7,486 nucleotides of DNA from an uncultured Clostridia bacterium (GTDB lineage Bacteria > Bacillota > Clostridia > TANB77 > CAG-508). Positions 1 to 6,626 of the stretch are shown here, piece by piece. A program made the translations under genes and the position numbers. Every line of letters starts with the position of its first letter. The first letter of the stretch is position 1. The stretch lies in the NCBI GenBank assembly GCA_947627785.1, contig CANQXC010000110.1:1-7486 (forward strand), in the 5' to 3' direction. Below the pieces are notes generated by a model. The model did not search any database and was not told the DNA's origin. It saw only the letters and a list, made by a program, of their open reading frames with translations.

Positions 1-651
1 AACGTATTACCATTTATAGCATATAGTATATTATATACCTATCTAACACTAAAGGGTTCATATTCGCTAACATTAACATTTAGATTGTTTAATAAATTTG
101 TAATCTTGCTATTGCCAATTTTACCAGATATAAATTGGTTTATAACAGGTTCAACATGTATATTATCTGCGACTCTAATATACGTAATATTCAAATATAA
201 ATTCATAAAAGAAAAGAAAGATATGAGAAAAACAAAAGATAATCTAATTACAAAAGTTAGCTATTTATTAACAATTTCAATATCTTTACTTTTAATTTTA
301 TTTATGTTAGGCATCTTCAAATATGAATCAATAGCAATAGTTTCAAACAGTATGTCACCAACATTTAATAGAGGCGATGTAGTAATTTTCAAAAAAATGA
401 ACGATAAACAATTAAAAGAAATTTCTAAAAATTCAATTATTATATATAGAATAGAAGAACAAAACATAGCCCATAGAATTATAGATATAAAGCAAGAAAG
501 AGGCACTGTAGAATATAGAACAAAAGGAGATAGCAATAATGTAGCAGATAAAAATTTTGTACAAATAGAACAAATAAAAGGAGAATATATATTTCATATT
601 AAATATATTGGATTTCCATCAATTTGGTTATATGAATTTTTAAATAATTAA
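1..651 (+). CDS. SipW/ER-type signal peptidase I, 5' end missing
   Basis: Membrane-bound signal peptidase that would cut N-terminal signal peptides on the outer face of the membrane. The frame is open from base 1, so the start lies outside the window. A TTG at 85 is in frame but has no ribosome binding site and sits inside a hydrophobic region, so I do not use it. Of 216 visible residues, the first ~110 hold about three hydrophobic segments, including an LPDINWF stretch; the catalytic domain follows. The likely nucleophile is Ser117 in SNSMSPT. The general base appears to be His158 in IAHRI, where ordinary bacterial LepB enzymes have lysine; a Ser-His pair is the signature of SipW and eukaryotic/archaeal enzymes. 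The KGDSNN motif around Asp177 is the conserved box with the supporting aspartate. SipW enzymes process biofilm-matrix or surface proteins with special signal peptides; no such substrate is in the window, and one may lie upstream. The next gene supports this reading. Confidence 0.88.
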   Translation, partial: NVLPFIAYSILYTYLTLKGSYSLTLTFRLFNKFVILLLPILPDINWFITGSTCILSATLIYVIFKYKFIKEKKDMRKTKDNLITKVSYLLTISISLLLILFMLGIFKYESIAIVSNSMSPTFNRGDVVIFKKMNDKQLKEISKNSIIIYRIEEQNIAHRIIDIKQERGTVEYRTKGDSNNVADKNFVQIEQIKGEYIFHIKYIGFPSIWLYEFLNN

Positions 652-741
652 ATGAAACAATAACTAAATTTAAGAAGATTGAATAAAATAACAAATAAAA
701 AAGTAACCTAAGATCTCGATTTAAAAGAAAAGGGGGAATCT

Positions 742-1830
742 ATGAAAAGATCCAAAAGAAGGTACAGAAACAAAATTAAGATAAATTATAATACAAAGTT
801 TAACCATGTTATCAATTCATCAGCAATTTTTTTAATTTTAATAGGCATATTTCTCATAAATAATGGATTAATTTTAAGAGAAAATATGGTACCTGTATAT
901 AACTACACAGCAAAAAAAGCAAACTATTATGAAGTAATACTAAATCCAAACACATTTTATGAAAGTGAAATACTTCCGTCTAATAGGTATTATGCTTCAA
1001 AATCTATTAATAGATTTGCCATAAACTTTAGATATAATTTTAAAGGAAATAAAAAAGAAAATATAGAATATAATTATAATATAATCGCCAAATTAATAGG
1101 AACAGTAAAAAACGAAGAAAACCAAGAAAAAGAAATATGGGCAAGAAAATTTATTCTTAGTGAAAATAGCAATAATAATCACCTAAATAATAACGAATTT
1201 GCAATTGATGAACAAATTAATATAGATTATGAATACTATAATAATCTCGTTCGTGCATATGAAAATACATATGGAATTGTAATTAACGCAGAATTACAAG
1301 TACGCCTAAATGTTAACTACTATATTAATTTATCAAACTTGGGTGTAGATAATGAAAGGGTAGAAGACTATATAGAATTAGATATACCTATAACAAATAC
1401 AGTAACTGAAGTAAAAGAAAATTATCAAAACAATACAAATAAAGAGATATTTATAAAAAACAATAATATCACACTTAATGAAGTTGTATATTATATAATA
1501 GGAACATTATTTATTATAGGAGGAATTACAGTAATAATAGTGCAGATAAGGCAAAATAACGATAAAACTGCAGAAGAAATGTATAAAGAGAATATTAGAA
1601 ATATTATAAAATATTATAGAAACTTAATTGTTACAGTAACAAATGAACCAAATATAAACAGTATGCACATCATGAACATTGCTAAGTTAGAGGATTTAAT
1701 TGATGTAGCAGAACAAAATAATAAAAATATTATTTTATACGAAGTACAAGAAAATAGGCAAAGTAATTTATATGTAATCGTAGATAATTATGCTTATATT
1801 TATGTAGTTACAGAAAATAATTTAAAATAA
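742..1830 (+). CDS. DUF5305-like two-pass membrane protein
   Basis: A 362-residue protein of unknown function that I place in the DUF5305 family from its layout and its position after a SipW-type signal peptidase. A basic N-terminus precedes a membrane segment at about residues 24-45. The roughly 200-residue outer domain is rich in Tyr, Asn and Ile and has the alternating beta-strand look of the family, starting with a YNY...YYEVILNPN stretch near residue 53. A second membrane segment lies at about 248-270. A cytoplasmic tail of about 90 residues carries an LEDLIDVAEQNNKNIILYEV stretch typical of the family's C-terminus. The ATG follows a good AGGGGG ribosome binding site. The gap of 90 bases after the peptidase gene shows no terminator, so the two are probably co-transcribed. 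It may assist secretion or anchoring of SipW-processed proteins, but that is inference from context only. Confidence 0.75.
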   Translation: MKRSKRRYRNKIKINYNTKFNHVINSSAIFLILIGIFLINNGLILRENMVPVYNYTAKKANYYEVILNPNTFYESEILPSNRYYASKSINRFAINFRYNFKGNKKENIEYNYNIIAKLIGTVKNEENQEKEIWARKFILSENSNNNHLNNNEFAIDEQINIDYEYYNNLVRAYENTYGIVINAELQVRLNVNYYINLSNLGVDNERVEDYIELDIPITNTVTEVKENYQNNTNKEIFIKNNNITLNEVVYYIIGTLFIIGGITVIIVQIRQNNDKTAEEMYKENIRNIIKYYRNLIVTVTNEPNINSMHIMNIAKLEDLIDVAEQNNKNIILYEVQENRQSNLYVIVDNYAYIYVVTENNLK

Positions 1831-1839
1831 AAAAATATA

Positions 1840-1869
1840 TTGCATAACCCATATAAGTTATGTTAGAAT
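1840..1869 (+). promoter_or_regulatory. Probable sigma-A promoter with extended -10
   Basis: TTGCAT at 1840-1845 and TAGAAT at 1864-1869 are 18 bases apart, and TG at 1861-1862 sits one base before the -10, forming an extended -10. Transcription would begin near 1876, just upstream of the ribosome binding site of the oxidoreductase gene. An inverted repeat, CATAAC at 1843-1848 and GTTATG at 1857-1862, overlaps the -35 and fills the spacer, so a repressor could bind here. No terminator separates it from the gene before, so some read-through is likely. Confidence 0.5.
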
Positions 1870-1878
1870 GTAACCAGT

Positions 1879-1884
1879 GAGGGG
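1879..1884 (+). promoter_or_regulatory. Ribosome binding site fixing the oxidoreductase start
   Basis: GAGGGG lies 7 bases before ATG 1892. The in-frame GTG at 1877 overlaps it and the ATG at 1886 is only 1 base away, so 1892 is the supported start. The protein then opens directly with its Rossmann strand (MKKIVIIGAG), as is usual for the family. Confidence 0.8.
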
Positions 1885-1891
1885 TATGCTT

Positions 1892-3469
1892 ATGAAGAAA
1901 ATAGTAATAATAGGTGCAGGTCCTGCAGGACTAACAGCAGGATATGAGCTAATAAAGAAAGATGGTAATAAAGAATATGAGGTTGTTATTTTAGAGGAAG
2001 AAAACCAAGTTGGAGGAATTTCTAAAACAATAAAATATAATGGAAATAGAATGGATATTGGAGGACATAGATTTTTTTCAAAAGATGAAACTGTAATGAA
2101 CTTTTGGAAGGAACTGATGCCACTCCAAGGATATCCATCATTTGACGATGAAAAGTTGGGAAGAGAAAAGGAATTAGAGAAAGATGGACCAAATCCAAAT
2201 AAAGAAGATAGGGTAATGCTTGTTAGAGATAGAATATCTAGAATTTATTATTTAAATAAATTTTTTGATTATCCTATATCTTTAAAATGGGAAACATTGA
2301 AAAACATGGGATTTATAAGAACTATAAAGGTTGGAATGAGCTATTCAAAATCAATTTTTGTTAAGAAAAAAGAAGACTCATTAGAGAATTTTTATATAAA
2401 TCACTTTGGAAAAAAACTATACAGTATGTTTTTTGAAAAATACACAGAAAAAGTGTGGGGAAGACATCCAAGCAAAATATCCGCAGACTGGGGAGCACAA
2501 AGGGTAAAAACAATTTCAATAGGAATAATATTAAAAAATATGTTTAGTAAAGTTTTTAAAACTCAAAGAGAAGTAGAAACATCATTAATAGAAAAGTTTT
2601 GGTATCCTAAATATGGACCTGGAGAGCTTTGGGAAATTTTAGCAAATCAAATAGAGCAAGAAGGAGGAAAAATTCTAAAGCAACATTCAGTTAAGAAGAT
2701 AAATGTAAAAAATAATAAAATTGAATCAGTAGAATGTATGGTAAATGGAAAGCAAGAAACAATTTATGGAGATATATTTATATCATCAATGCCGCTAAAA
2801 GATTTAGTAGAAGACATGGAGGGAGAAAAAATACCAAAAAAAATAAAAACAATTGCAAGTGGATTACCATATAGGGACTTTATGACAGTGGGCTTATTGC
2901 TTAAAAAATTAAATCTAAAAAACAAAACTGAAATAAAAACATTAGGAAATATAGTTCCAGATTGTTGGATTTATGTCCAGCAACCAGAAGTAAGACTAGG
3001 AAGAATACAAATATTTAATAATTGGTCACCATATATGGTACAAAATCCAGAAGAAAATGTATGGGTAGGATTAGAGTATTTTTGTAATGAGGGTGATGAA
3101 TACTGGAACATGAGCGATAAAGAGTTCATAAAATTTGCAACAAAAGAACTTGTAAGCATGGGCATTATTGAAGAAGAGGATGTTCTAGACTCACATAGAG
3201 AAAAAGTAAAAAAAGCATATCCAGCATATTTTGATACTTATGAAAATATAGACAAGCTTATAGATTACCTAAATGGTTATGAAAATCTATACTGTATAGG
3301 AAGAAACGGACAACATAGGTATAACAACATGGATCACTCTATGCTAACAGCTATAGAAGCAGTAAAAAACATAAAACAAGGAATAAAAACAAAGGATAAT
3401 ATATGGAGCATAAATACAGAAGAAGAATATCATGAGACAAAGGGGAAGGTAAATGAAAAAGTGGATTAA
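1892..3469 (+). CDS. FAD/NAD(P)-binding oxidoreductase, UDP-galactopyranose mutase / HemY-like superfamily
   Basis: A 525-residue flavoprotein, probably cytoplasmic. The N-terminus is a dinucleotide-binding fold with GxGxxG at residues 8-13, an acidic residue ending the second strand (Glu35), the VGGIS loop at 40-44 and a DIGGHRFF motif at 55-62. The C-terminus ends with the second FAD-contact region, YCIGRNGQHRYNNMDHS from residue 467. The superfamily includes UDP-galactopyranose mutases and protoporphyrinogen oxidase-like enzymes. At 525 residues it is longer than a typical mutase (under 400), so it fits the larger COG1232-type oxidoreductases often found beside glycosyltransferase genes. 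The last 17 bases overlap the next gene, a membrane glycosyltransferase, which suggests coupled translation and a shared role in modifying a sugar or lipid-linked sugar. Heme synthesis is unlikely because no heme gene is nearby. The substrate cannot be read from the sequence. Confidence 0.82.
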   Translation: MKKIVIIGAGPAGLTAGYELIKKDGNKEYEVVILEEENQVGGISKTIKYNGNRMDIGGHRFFSKDETVMNFWKELMPLQGYPSFDDEKLGREKELEKDGPNPNKEDRVMLVRDRISRIYYLNKFFDYPISLKWETLKNMGFIRTIKVGMSYSKSIFVKKKEDSLENFYINHFGKKLYSMFFEKYTEKVWGRHPSKISADWGAQRVKTISIGIILKNMFSKVFKTQREVETSLIEKFWYPKYGPGELWEILANQIEQEGGKILKQHSVKKINVKNNKIESVECMVNGKQETIYGDIFISSMPLKDLVEDMEGEKIPKKIKTIASGLPYRDFMTVGLLLKKLNLKNKTEIKTLGNIVPDCWIYVQQPEVRLGRIQIFNNWSPYMVQNPEENVWVGLEYFCNEGDEYWNMSDKEFIKFATKELVSMGIIEEEDVLDSHREKVKKAYPAYFDTYENIDKLIDYLNGYENLYCIGRNGQHRYNNMDHSMLTAIEAVKNIKQGIKTKDNIWSINTEEEYHETKGKVNEKVD

Positions 3470-4934
3470 GGAAAACGCAAGTAATATATGTTTAATTTCT
3501 GTATATGCAATTGTTACACTTGTTATATTATTATTCCATGAACCTTGGAGAGATGAAGCACAAGCATGGTTAATAGCAAGAGATTTAAATATAACAGAAC
3601 TAATAGCGCAAATGAAATATGAAGGACATTTCTTAATATGGTACTTAATACTAATGCCATTTGCAAAATTAGGTTTTCCATATATAACTAACAATATTAT
3701 TAGTTGGTTAATTACAGTAATATCAGCATGGCTAATGCTAAAAAAGGCACCATTTAAAAAGTGGAAAACAGCTTTATTTATATTTACATTTCCAATGATT
3801 TATTTATTTCCAGTAATATCAAGAACTTATTGTTTAATACCATTAGCAATAACACTAATGGCAATATTTTACAAAGATAGAAAAACAAAACCAATAAGAT
3901 ACATTTTAAGTATTGCATTATTAGCTAATACACATGTAATTATGCTAGGAATGGTAGGAATTCTACTACTTGAATTTTACATAGAACAATTCAAGGCCAG
4001 AAAAACAAACACAAAAGAAGAAAACAAGAGAATATTGCAAAGTCTTGTAATAATAGTTATATTATTATTACTATCTGCAATACCATTGGTAGGATGTTTA
4101 ACAACTAACAAAGATGTAGGAATACAAAATACTATATATAATAGACTAATAAATATAATAATTATAGAACCTAATGACATGATAAATGGAATTTATCCTA
4201 TATTAACAAAAAATGCATATAATAAGATAACTATCAATGTACTAATTGTAATAATCATACTATTTGAGATAATAAATCATAAAATTGATTTTCTAGAAAT
4301 GTTTCTAATAATCTTATGGCAATATATAATTTATGCATTTATATATAGTACATCATATCAAAGAGCAGGAACAGTTGTATTTATAGCGTTCTTTTTCATG
4401 TGGGTTAGAAAATATAAAACCTATAAAAAGAAAAAAGATATTGGTGATAAAATAGAAAACACAATTCTAATTATGCTTACAATTATAGATATTATAGCAG
4501 GGATAATTTTTGTTAGATATGAAATATTGTATAACTATTCTTCAGCTTATCAAGTTGCAGAGGTTATTAATTCAAAACTTGAAAAAGGAAGCATAATGGT
4601 TACAGGAAATCAACCTGAATTTTGCAGTGCCATTATTCCATATACAAAAGATACAAAATTTTATTATATTGTAGGCGATAGATACTTTTCATTTTCAACG
4701 TGGGATGATGCTACTTTTGAACAATTAGATGAAAATTTCTTAGAAAAATTAAAAGAAAAATTTGGCACAAGTGAAAATTTATATTATATTTTCTCAAAGC
4801 ATAAATTAAATAAAGCAAGTGATGAGAAAATAGTAAAAAAACTATTAGAAGATAATAAATTAGAAAAAGTATTTGAAACAGAACCGTGTTTTTTTGCAAG
4901 AGAAGAATATATAGTTTATAAAATAAACTATTAA
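3453..4934 (+). CDS. Multi-pass GT-C-type membrane glycosyltransferase
   Basis: A 493-residue membrane protein with about ten hydrophobic helices up to residue ~365 and a soluble C-terminal domain of about 115 residues. After the first helix (about 11-28) comes HEPWRDEAQAWL at 29-40; an Asp-Glu pair in the first outer loop (here 34-35) is the hallmark of GT-C enzymes that take sugars from polyprenyl-phosphate carriers. A second conserved-looking stretch, YEGHFLIWY at 56-64, follows, as in many bacterial GT39/ArnT/mannosyltransferase-like proteins. It would transfer a sugar outside the membrane to a lipid, protein or glycan. The ATG has a purine-rich ribosome binding site inside the end of the preceding oxidoreductase gene and overlaps it by 17 bases in another frame. 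Donor and acceptor are unknown. The N-terminal motif makes the fold assignment good; the exact family is less sure. Confidence 0.78.
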   Translation: MKKWIKENASNICLISVYAIVTLVILLFHEPWRDEAQAWLIARDLNITELIAQMKYEGHFLIWYLILMPFAKLGFPYITNNIISWLITVISAWLMLKKAPFKKWKTALFIFTFPMIYLFPVISRTYCLIPLAITLMAIFYKDRKTKPIRYILSIALLANTHVIMLGMVGILLLEFYIEQFKARKTNTKEENKRILQSLVIIVILLLLSAIPLVGCLTTNKDVGIQNTIYNRLINIIIIEPNDMINGIYPILTKNAYNKITINVLIVIIILFEIINHKIDFLEMFLIILWQYIIYAFIYSTSYQRAGTVVFIAFFFMWVRKYKTYKKKKDIGDKIENTILIMLTIIDIIAGIIFVRYEILYNYSSAYQVAEVINSKLEKGSIMVTGNQPEFCSAIIPYTKDTKFYYIVGDRYFSFSTWDDATFEQLDENFLEKLKEKFGTSENLYYIFSKHKLNKASDEKIVKKLLEDNKLEKVFETEPCFFAREEYIVYKINY

Positions 4935-4952
4935 ATAGTAAGCTATTCTACT

Positions 4953-4994
4953 AAATGTAAAAATGTTGGAAACAAATACTAAAAAATTACATTT
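4953..4994. repeat. Inverted repeat downstream of the glycosyltransferase gene
   Basis: AAATGTAA at 4953-4960 and TTACATTT at 4987-4994 are perfect complements separated by 26 bases. A short hairpin, CTGT-AGAA-ACAG, follows at 5001-5012. Neither is followed by a T-run, so neither looks like an intrinsic terminator. The rest of the 4935-5040 gap holds no gene that I can see. Confidence 0.4.
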
Positions 4995-5040
4995 GAAAGG
5001 CTGTAGAAACAGTAAATCGAACAAAAAATCATAAAAGTAA

Positions 5041-5069
5041 TTGACAAAATTCGACAAAACTATTAAAAT
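5041..5069 (+). promoter_or_regulatory. Distal promoter of the pilin operon
   Basis: A perfect -35 TTGACA at 5041-5046 and a near-consensus -10 TAAAAT at 5064-5069 are 17 bases apart. The -10 is exactly flanked by the arms of an inverted repeat, AACTAT at 5058-5063 and ATAGTT at 5070-5075, and GACAAAA occurs twice (5043-5049 and 5053-5059), so repression at this site is plausible. Transcripts would have a leader of about 100 bases. Confidence 0.6.
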
Positions 5070-5112
5070 ATAGTTAAAATAACAAAAAAATAGTAAAATT
5101 CACATAAAAAAG

Positions 5113-5141
5113 TTGCAAGAAACATAAAAAAATGCTATAAT
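5113..5141 (+). promoter_or_regulatory. Proximal promoter of the pilin operon
   Basis: TTGCAA at 5113-5118 and a perfect TATAAT at 5136-5141 are 17 bases apart, with TG at 5133-5134 forming an extended -10. The start would be near 5148, about 30 bases before the first pilin ATG. This is the best promoter in the window. The direct repeat ACATAAAAAA (5102-5111 and 5122-5131) flanks its -35 element. Confidence 0.75.
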
Positions 5142-5161
5142 AAAAATGAAATAATGCATAT

Positions 5162-5168
5162 GGAGGTG
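5162..5168 (+). promoter_or_regulatory. Ribosome binding site fixing the start of the first pilin
   Basis: GGAGGTG lies 9 bases before ATG 5178. The upstream in-frame ATG at 5154 precedes this site and would give a longer N-terminus that spoils the signal peptide layout, so 5178 is preferred. Confidence 0.8.
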
Positions 5169-5177
5169 CTAGCGAAT

Positions 5178-5543
5178 ATGAAAAAAATAAATAAGAAAAA
5201 AATAATTTCAATAGCACTGATATTTTTAATTTTTACAATATGTACGAGCAATATAGTAATAGGTATATCTAATCCAGATTCATATGATCCACGAGGTAAA
5301 GGTGGTAGTTCAGGTGAATTTTTAAATAGAGTATCAGGTGTATTAGGAACAATAAGAGTAATAGCAATAATTGTATCAGTAGGAGTATTAATGGTAATAG
5401 GAATAAAATACTTATTTGGTAGTATAGAACAAAAAGCAGATTTAAAGAAAACAATGATGCCATATTTAATAGGTTCATTTATGGTAATAGCGATAATAAG
5501 TATATTAGAAATAATTGAAACAGCTGCTGAAAACTTTGGATAA
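5178..5543 (+). CDS. VirB2/TrbC-like pilin-type protein 1 of the T4SS
   Basis: A 121-residue small secreted membrane protein, probable subunit of the conjugative pilus or of the surface structure of a type IV secretion system. A lysine-rich start and hydrophobic stretch (about residues 9-30) form a signal peptide, with likely cleavage near Ser31. A short Gly/Ser-rich outer segment is followed by membrane helix 1 (about 55-79, beginning VLGTIRVI), a short charged loop GSIEQKADLKK (81-91), the PYLIG motif (95-99) and helix 2 (about 97-113). Two helices with a short charged loop is the VirB2/TrbC layout. It is first of three related genes and lies 11 bases before the next. Its closest relative in the window is the third pilin, which shares the LG-x-IRV start of helix 1. 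No enzymatic residues are present; a role as assembled pilin is inferred from family and context. Confidence 0.8.
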   Translation: MKKINKKKIISIALIFLIFTICTSNIVIGISNPDSYDPRGKGGSSGEFLNRVSGVLGTIRVIAIIVSVGVLMVIGIKYLFGSIEQKADLKKTMMPYLIGSFMVIAIISILEIIETAAENFG

Positions 5544-5554
5544 GAGGTGGTAAT

Positions 5555-5989
5555 ATGAAAAAAATAGTGAAAATTACAATTTTAATTGCAATAATACTAT
5601 TTGCTTTTTATTCAATAAATGAAGTACATGCTTGGGATGATGTTATAAGTGCTGGCGATGAATTCTTACACCAAGGCTCTGGCGAAGAAAAAATAGACAC
5701 AACAGCAGTACAAGAAACATCAAATTATATATACAATATTTTATTTACATTAGCAGTTGTGTTATCAGTTGCAATAGGATTAGTAATAGGAATACAGTTT
5801 ATGATGGGCAGTGTAGATGAAAAAGCAAAAATAAAAGAAACATTAATACCATATGTAATAGGTGTATTTGTAGTATTTGCATCATTTACAATTTGGAAAG
5901 TTGTTGTAGAATTAGGAAATGATATTTCACCAACAGCATCAGTAGAAAGTATAAATAGCGAGATTGGAGAAAAGATACATTATTGTTAA
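5555..5989 (+). CDS. VirB2/TrbC-like pilin-type protein 2 of the T4SS, divergent
   Basis: A 144-residue protein with a signal peptide ending VHA (residues 24-26), mature N-terminus from Trp27. The outer segment (27-57) is acidic and longer than in the other two pilins. Helix 1 lies at about 58-82, then GSVDEKAKIKE (85-95), PYVIG (99-103) and helix 2 (about 100-118). It lacks the LG-x-IRV start of helix 1 seen in the other two and has GIQF in place of GIKY, so it represents a second subfamily. A tail of about 25 residues after helix 2 ends in a lone cysteine (Cys144), the only cysteine in the protein. The ribosome binding site GAGGTGG at 5544-5550 and the 11-base gap show tight coupling to the first pilin. 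It could be a minor or adaptor pilin rather than the main subunit; this is inference. Confidence 0.78.
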   Translation: MKKIVKITILIAIILFAFYSINEVHAWDDVISAGDEFLHQGSGEEKIDTTAVQETSNYIYNILFTLAVVLSVAIGLVIGIQFMMGSVDEKAKIKETLIPYVIGVFVVFASFTIWKVVVELGNDISPTASVESINSEIGEKIHYC

Positions 5990-6070
5990 GATTATAAAGA
6001 AAATTAAAATGCATTATATTAATAATGAAAATTATAACAAGAACAATTATAAAAATTAAGTTTTTAACAT

Positions 6071-6091
6071 TTTCTTAAAACATTTAAGAAA
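6071..6091. repeat. Perfect 9-bp inverted repeat before the third pilin
   Basis: TTTCTTAAA at 6071-6079 and TTTAAGAAA at 6083-6091 are exact complements around a 3-base centre, 39 bases before the third pilin start. There is no T-run after it on either strand, so it is not a standard terminator. It lies in a 140-base gap (5990-6129) that holds no gene. An operator or an mRNA-stabilising hairpin is possible; in DNA this AT-rich chance is not excluded. Confidence 0.5.
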
Positions 6092-6129
6092 GTTCAAAAT
6101 AAAAATAATTATAAGAAAGGGGTAAAAAT

Positions 6130-6477
6130 ATGAAAACAACTATGAAAATAATTTCAGTATTAATGGTAGCTCTTATGATGATAATGGTAGCAACACCTGT
6201 ATTAGCAACCTCAAGACCAAGTGACGTAAAGTTTGATGAAAGTAATACTGATAAAATATCTGATATGGGTGCAAGTATATTAGGTATAATAAGAGTAGTA
6301 GGAACAATAGTTGCTGTAGGTGCACTTGTTGTTTTAGGTATCAAATATATGATGGGAAGTGTAGAAGAAAAAGCAGAATACAAAAAATCTTTCATACCAT
6401 ATATTATAGGTGCTGTTCTACTATTTGCAGCAGTAAACTTAGCAGATTACATATATTCTTGGGCAAGTGGTGTATAG
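6130..6477 (+). CDS. VirB2/TrbC-like pilin-type protein 3 of the T4SS
   Basis: A 115-residue protein with a methionine-rich signal peptide ending VLA (24-26), so the mature form would start at Thr27 and be about 89 residues. A short polar segment precedes helix 1 (about 49-73, SILGIIRVVGTIVAVG...GIKY), the loop GSVEEKAEYKK (76-86), PYIIG (90-94) and helix 2 (about 91-110). Layout and motifs match the first pilin closely. The ribosome binding site AAAGGGG at 6116-6122 is 7 bases before the ATG. It is the last gene before a strong terminator, and a gap of 140 bases separates it from the second pilin, so it may have its own control or a processed mRNA. The small size and clean signal peptide make it a good candidate for the main pilus subunit, but the first pilin is equally possible. 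Confidence 0.82.
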   Translation: MKTTMKIISVLMVALMMIMVATPVLATSRPSDVKFDESNTDKISDMGASILGIIRVVGTIVAVGALVVLGIKYMMGSVEEKAEYKKSFIPYIIGAVLLFAAVNLADYIYSWASGV

Positions 6478-6481
6478 AGAT

Positions 6482-6514
6482 AAAAAGACTGGTCTTTGGA
6501 CCAGTTTTTTTTTT
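6482..6514 (+). terminator. Strong intrinsic terminator of the pilin operon
   Basis: ACTGGTC at 6488-6494 pairs with GACCAGT at 6499-6505 around the tetraloop TTTG, and the T-run covers 6505-6514. The five A bases at 6482-6486 can pair with the start of the T-run. It begins 5 bases after the stop codon of the third pilin. Confidence 0.93.
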
Positions 6515-6571
6515 ACATCAAATTATTATAATTTACAAGACCATAATAAAAAGAACAACAAAATCAGATTG

Positions 6572-6600
6572 AATATTACAAAAATATTACAAAAATATTA
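6572..6600. repeat. 11-bp tandem repeat in the prgI leader
   Basis: AATATTACAAA occurs at 6572-6582 and 6583-6593, followed by a partial copy AATATTA at 6594-6600, about 2.6 copies. Period 11 is close to one helical turn, so a protein would meet each copy on the same face. Related TTACAA/TTACAT words occur around it, at about 6533, 6610 and 6627. The repeat lies upstream of the probable promoter, where an activator or repressor could bind. Confidence 0.6.
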
Positions 6601-6626
6601 AGTTTCTATTACATTAATATAAAATG

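Noticed and set aside
85..87. TTG as the start of the signal peptidase gene
   Set aside because: The frame is open to base 1 with a plausible membrane-protein sequence, and no ribosome binding site precedes the TTG; the gene is cut by the window edge.
3344..3694. A 116-codon open frame on the - strand, and similar shorter ones at 261-536, 2971-3165, 3977-4180, 4711-5057, 5269-5478 and 6084-6395
   Set aside because: All lie largely opposite well-supported + strand genes, have no convincing start signals, and their translations are low-complexity Ile/Leu/Phe-rich shadows.
4936..4994. Terminator after the glycosyltransferase gene
   Set aside because: The TAGTA/TACTA and AAATGTAA/TTACATTT arms are weak, AT-only or widely spaced, and no T-run follows.
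5992..6020. Separate promoter for the third pilin (TTATAA, 17 bases, TATATT)
   Set aside because: Both boxes are poor and many equal matches occur in AT-rich DNA; not strong enough to list as a feature.
6030..6114. AATTATAA three times in the gap before the third pilin
   Set aside because: Spacing is irregular (15 and 62 bases) and such words are expected by chance at this base composition.
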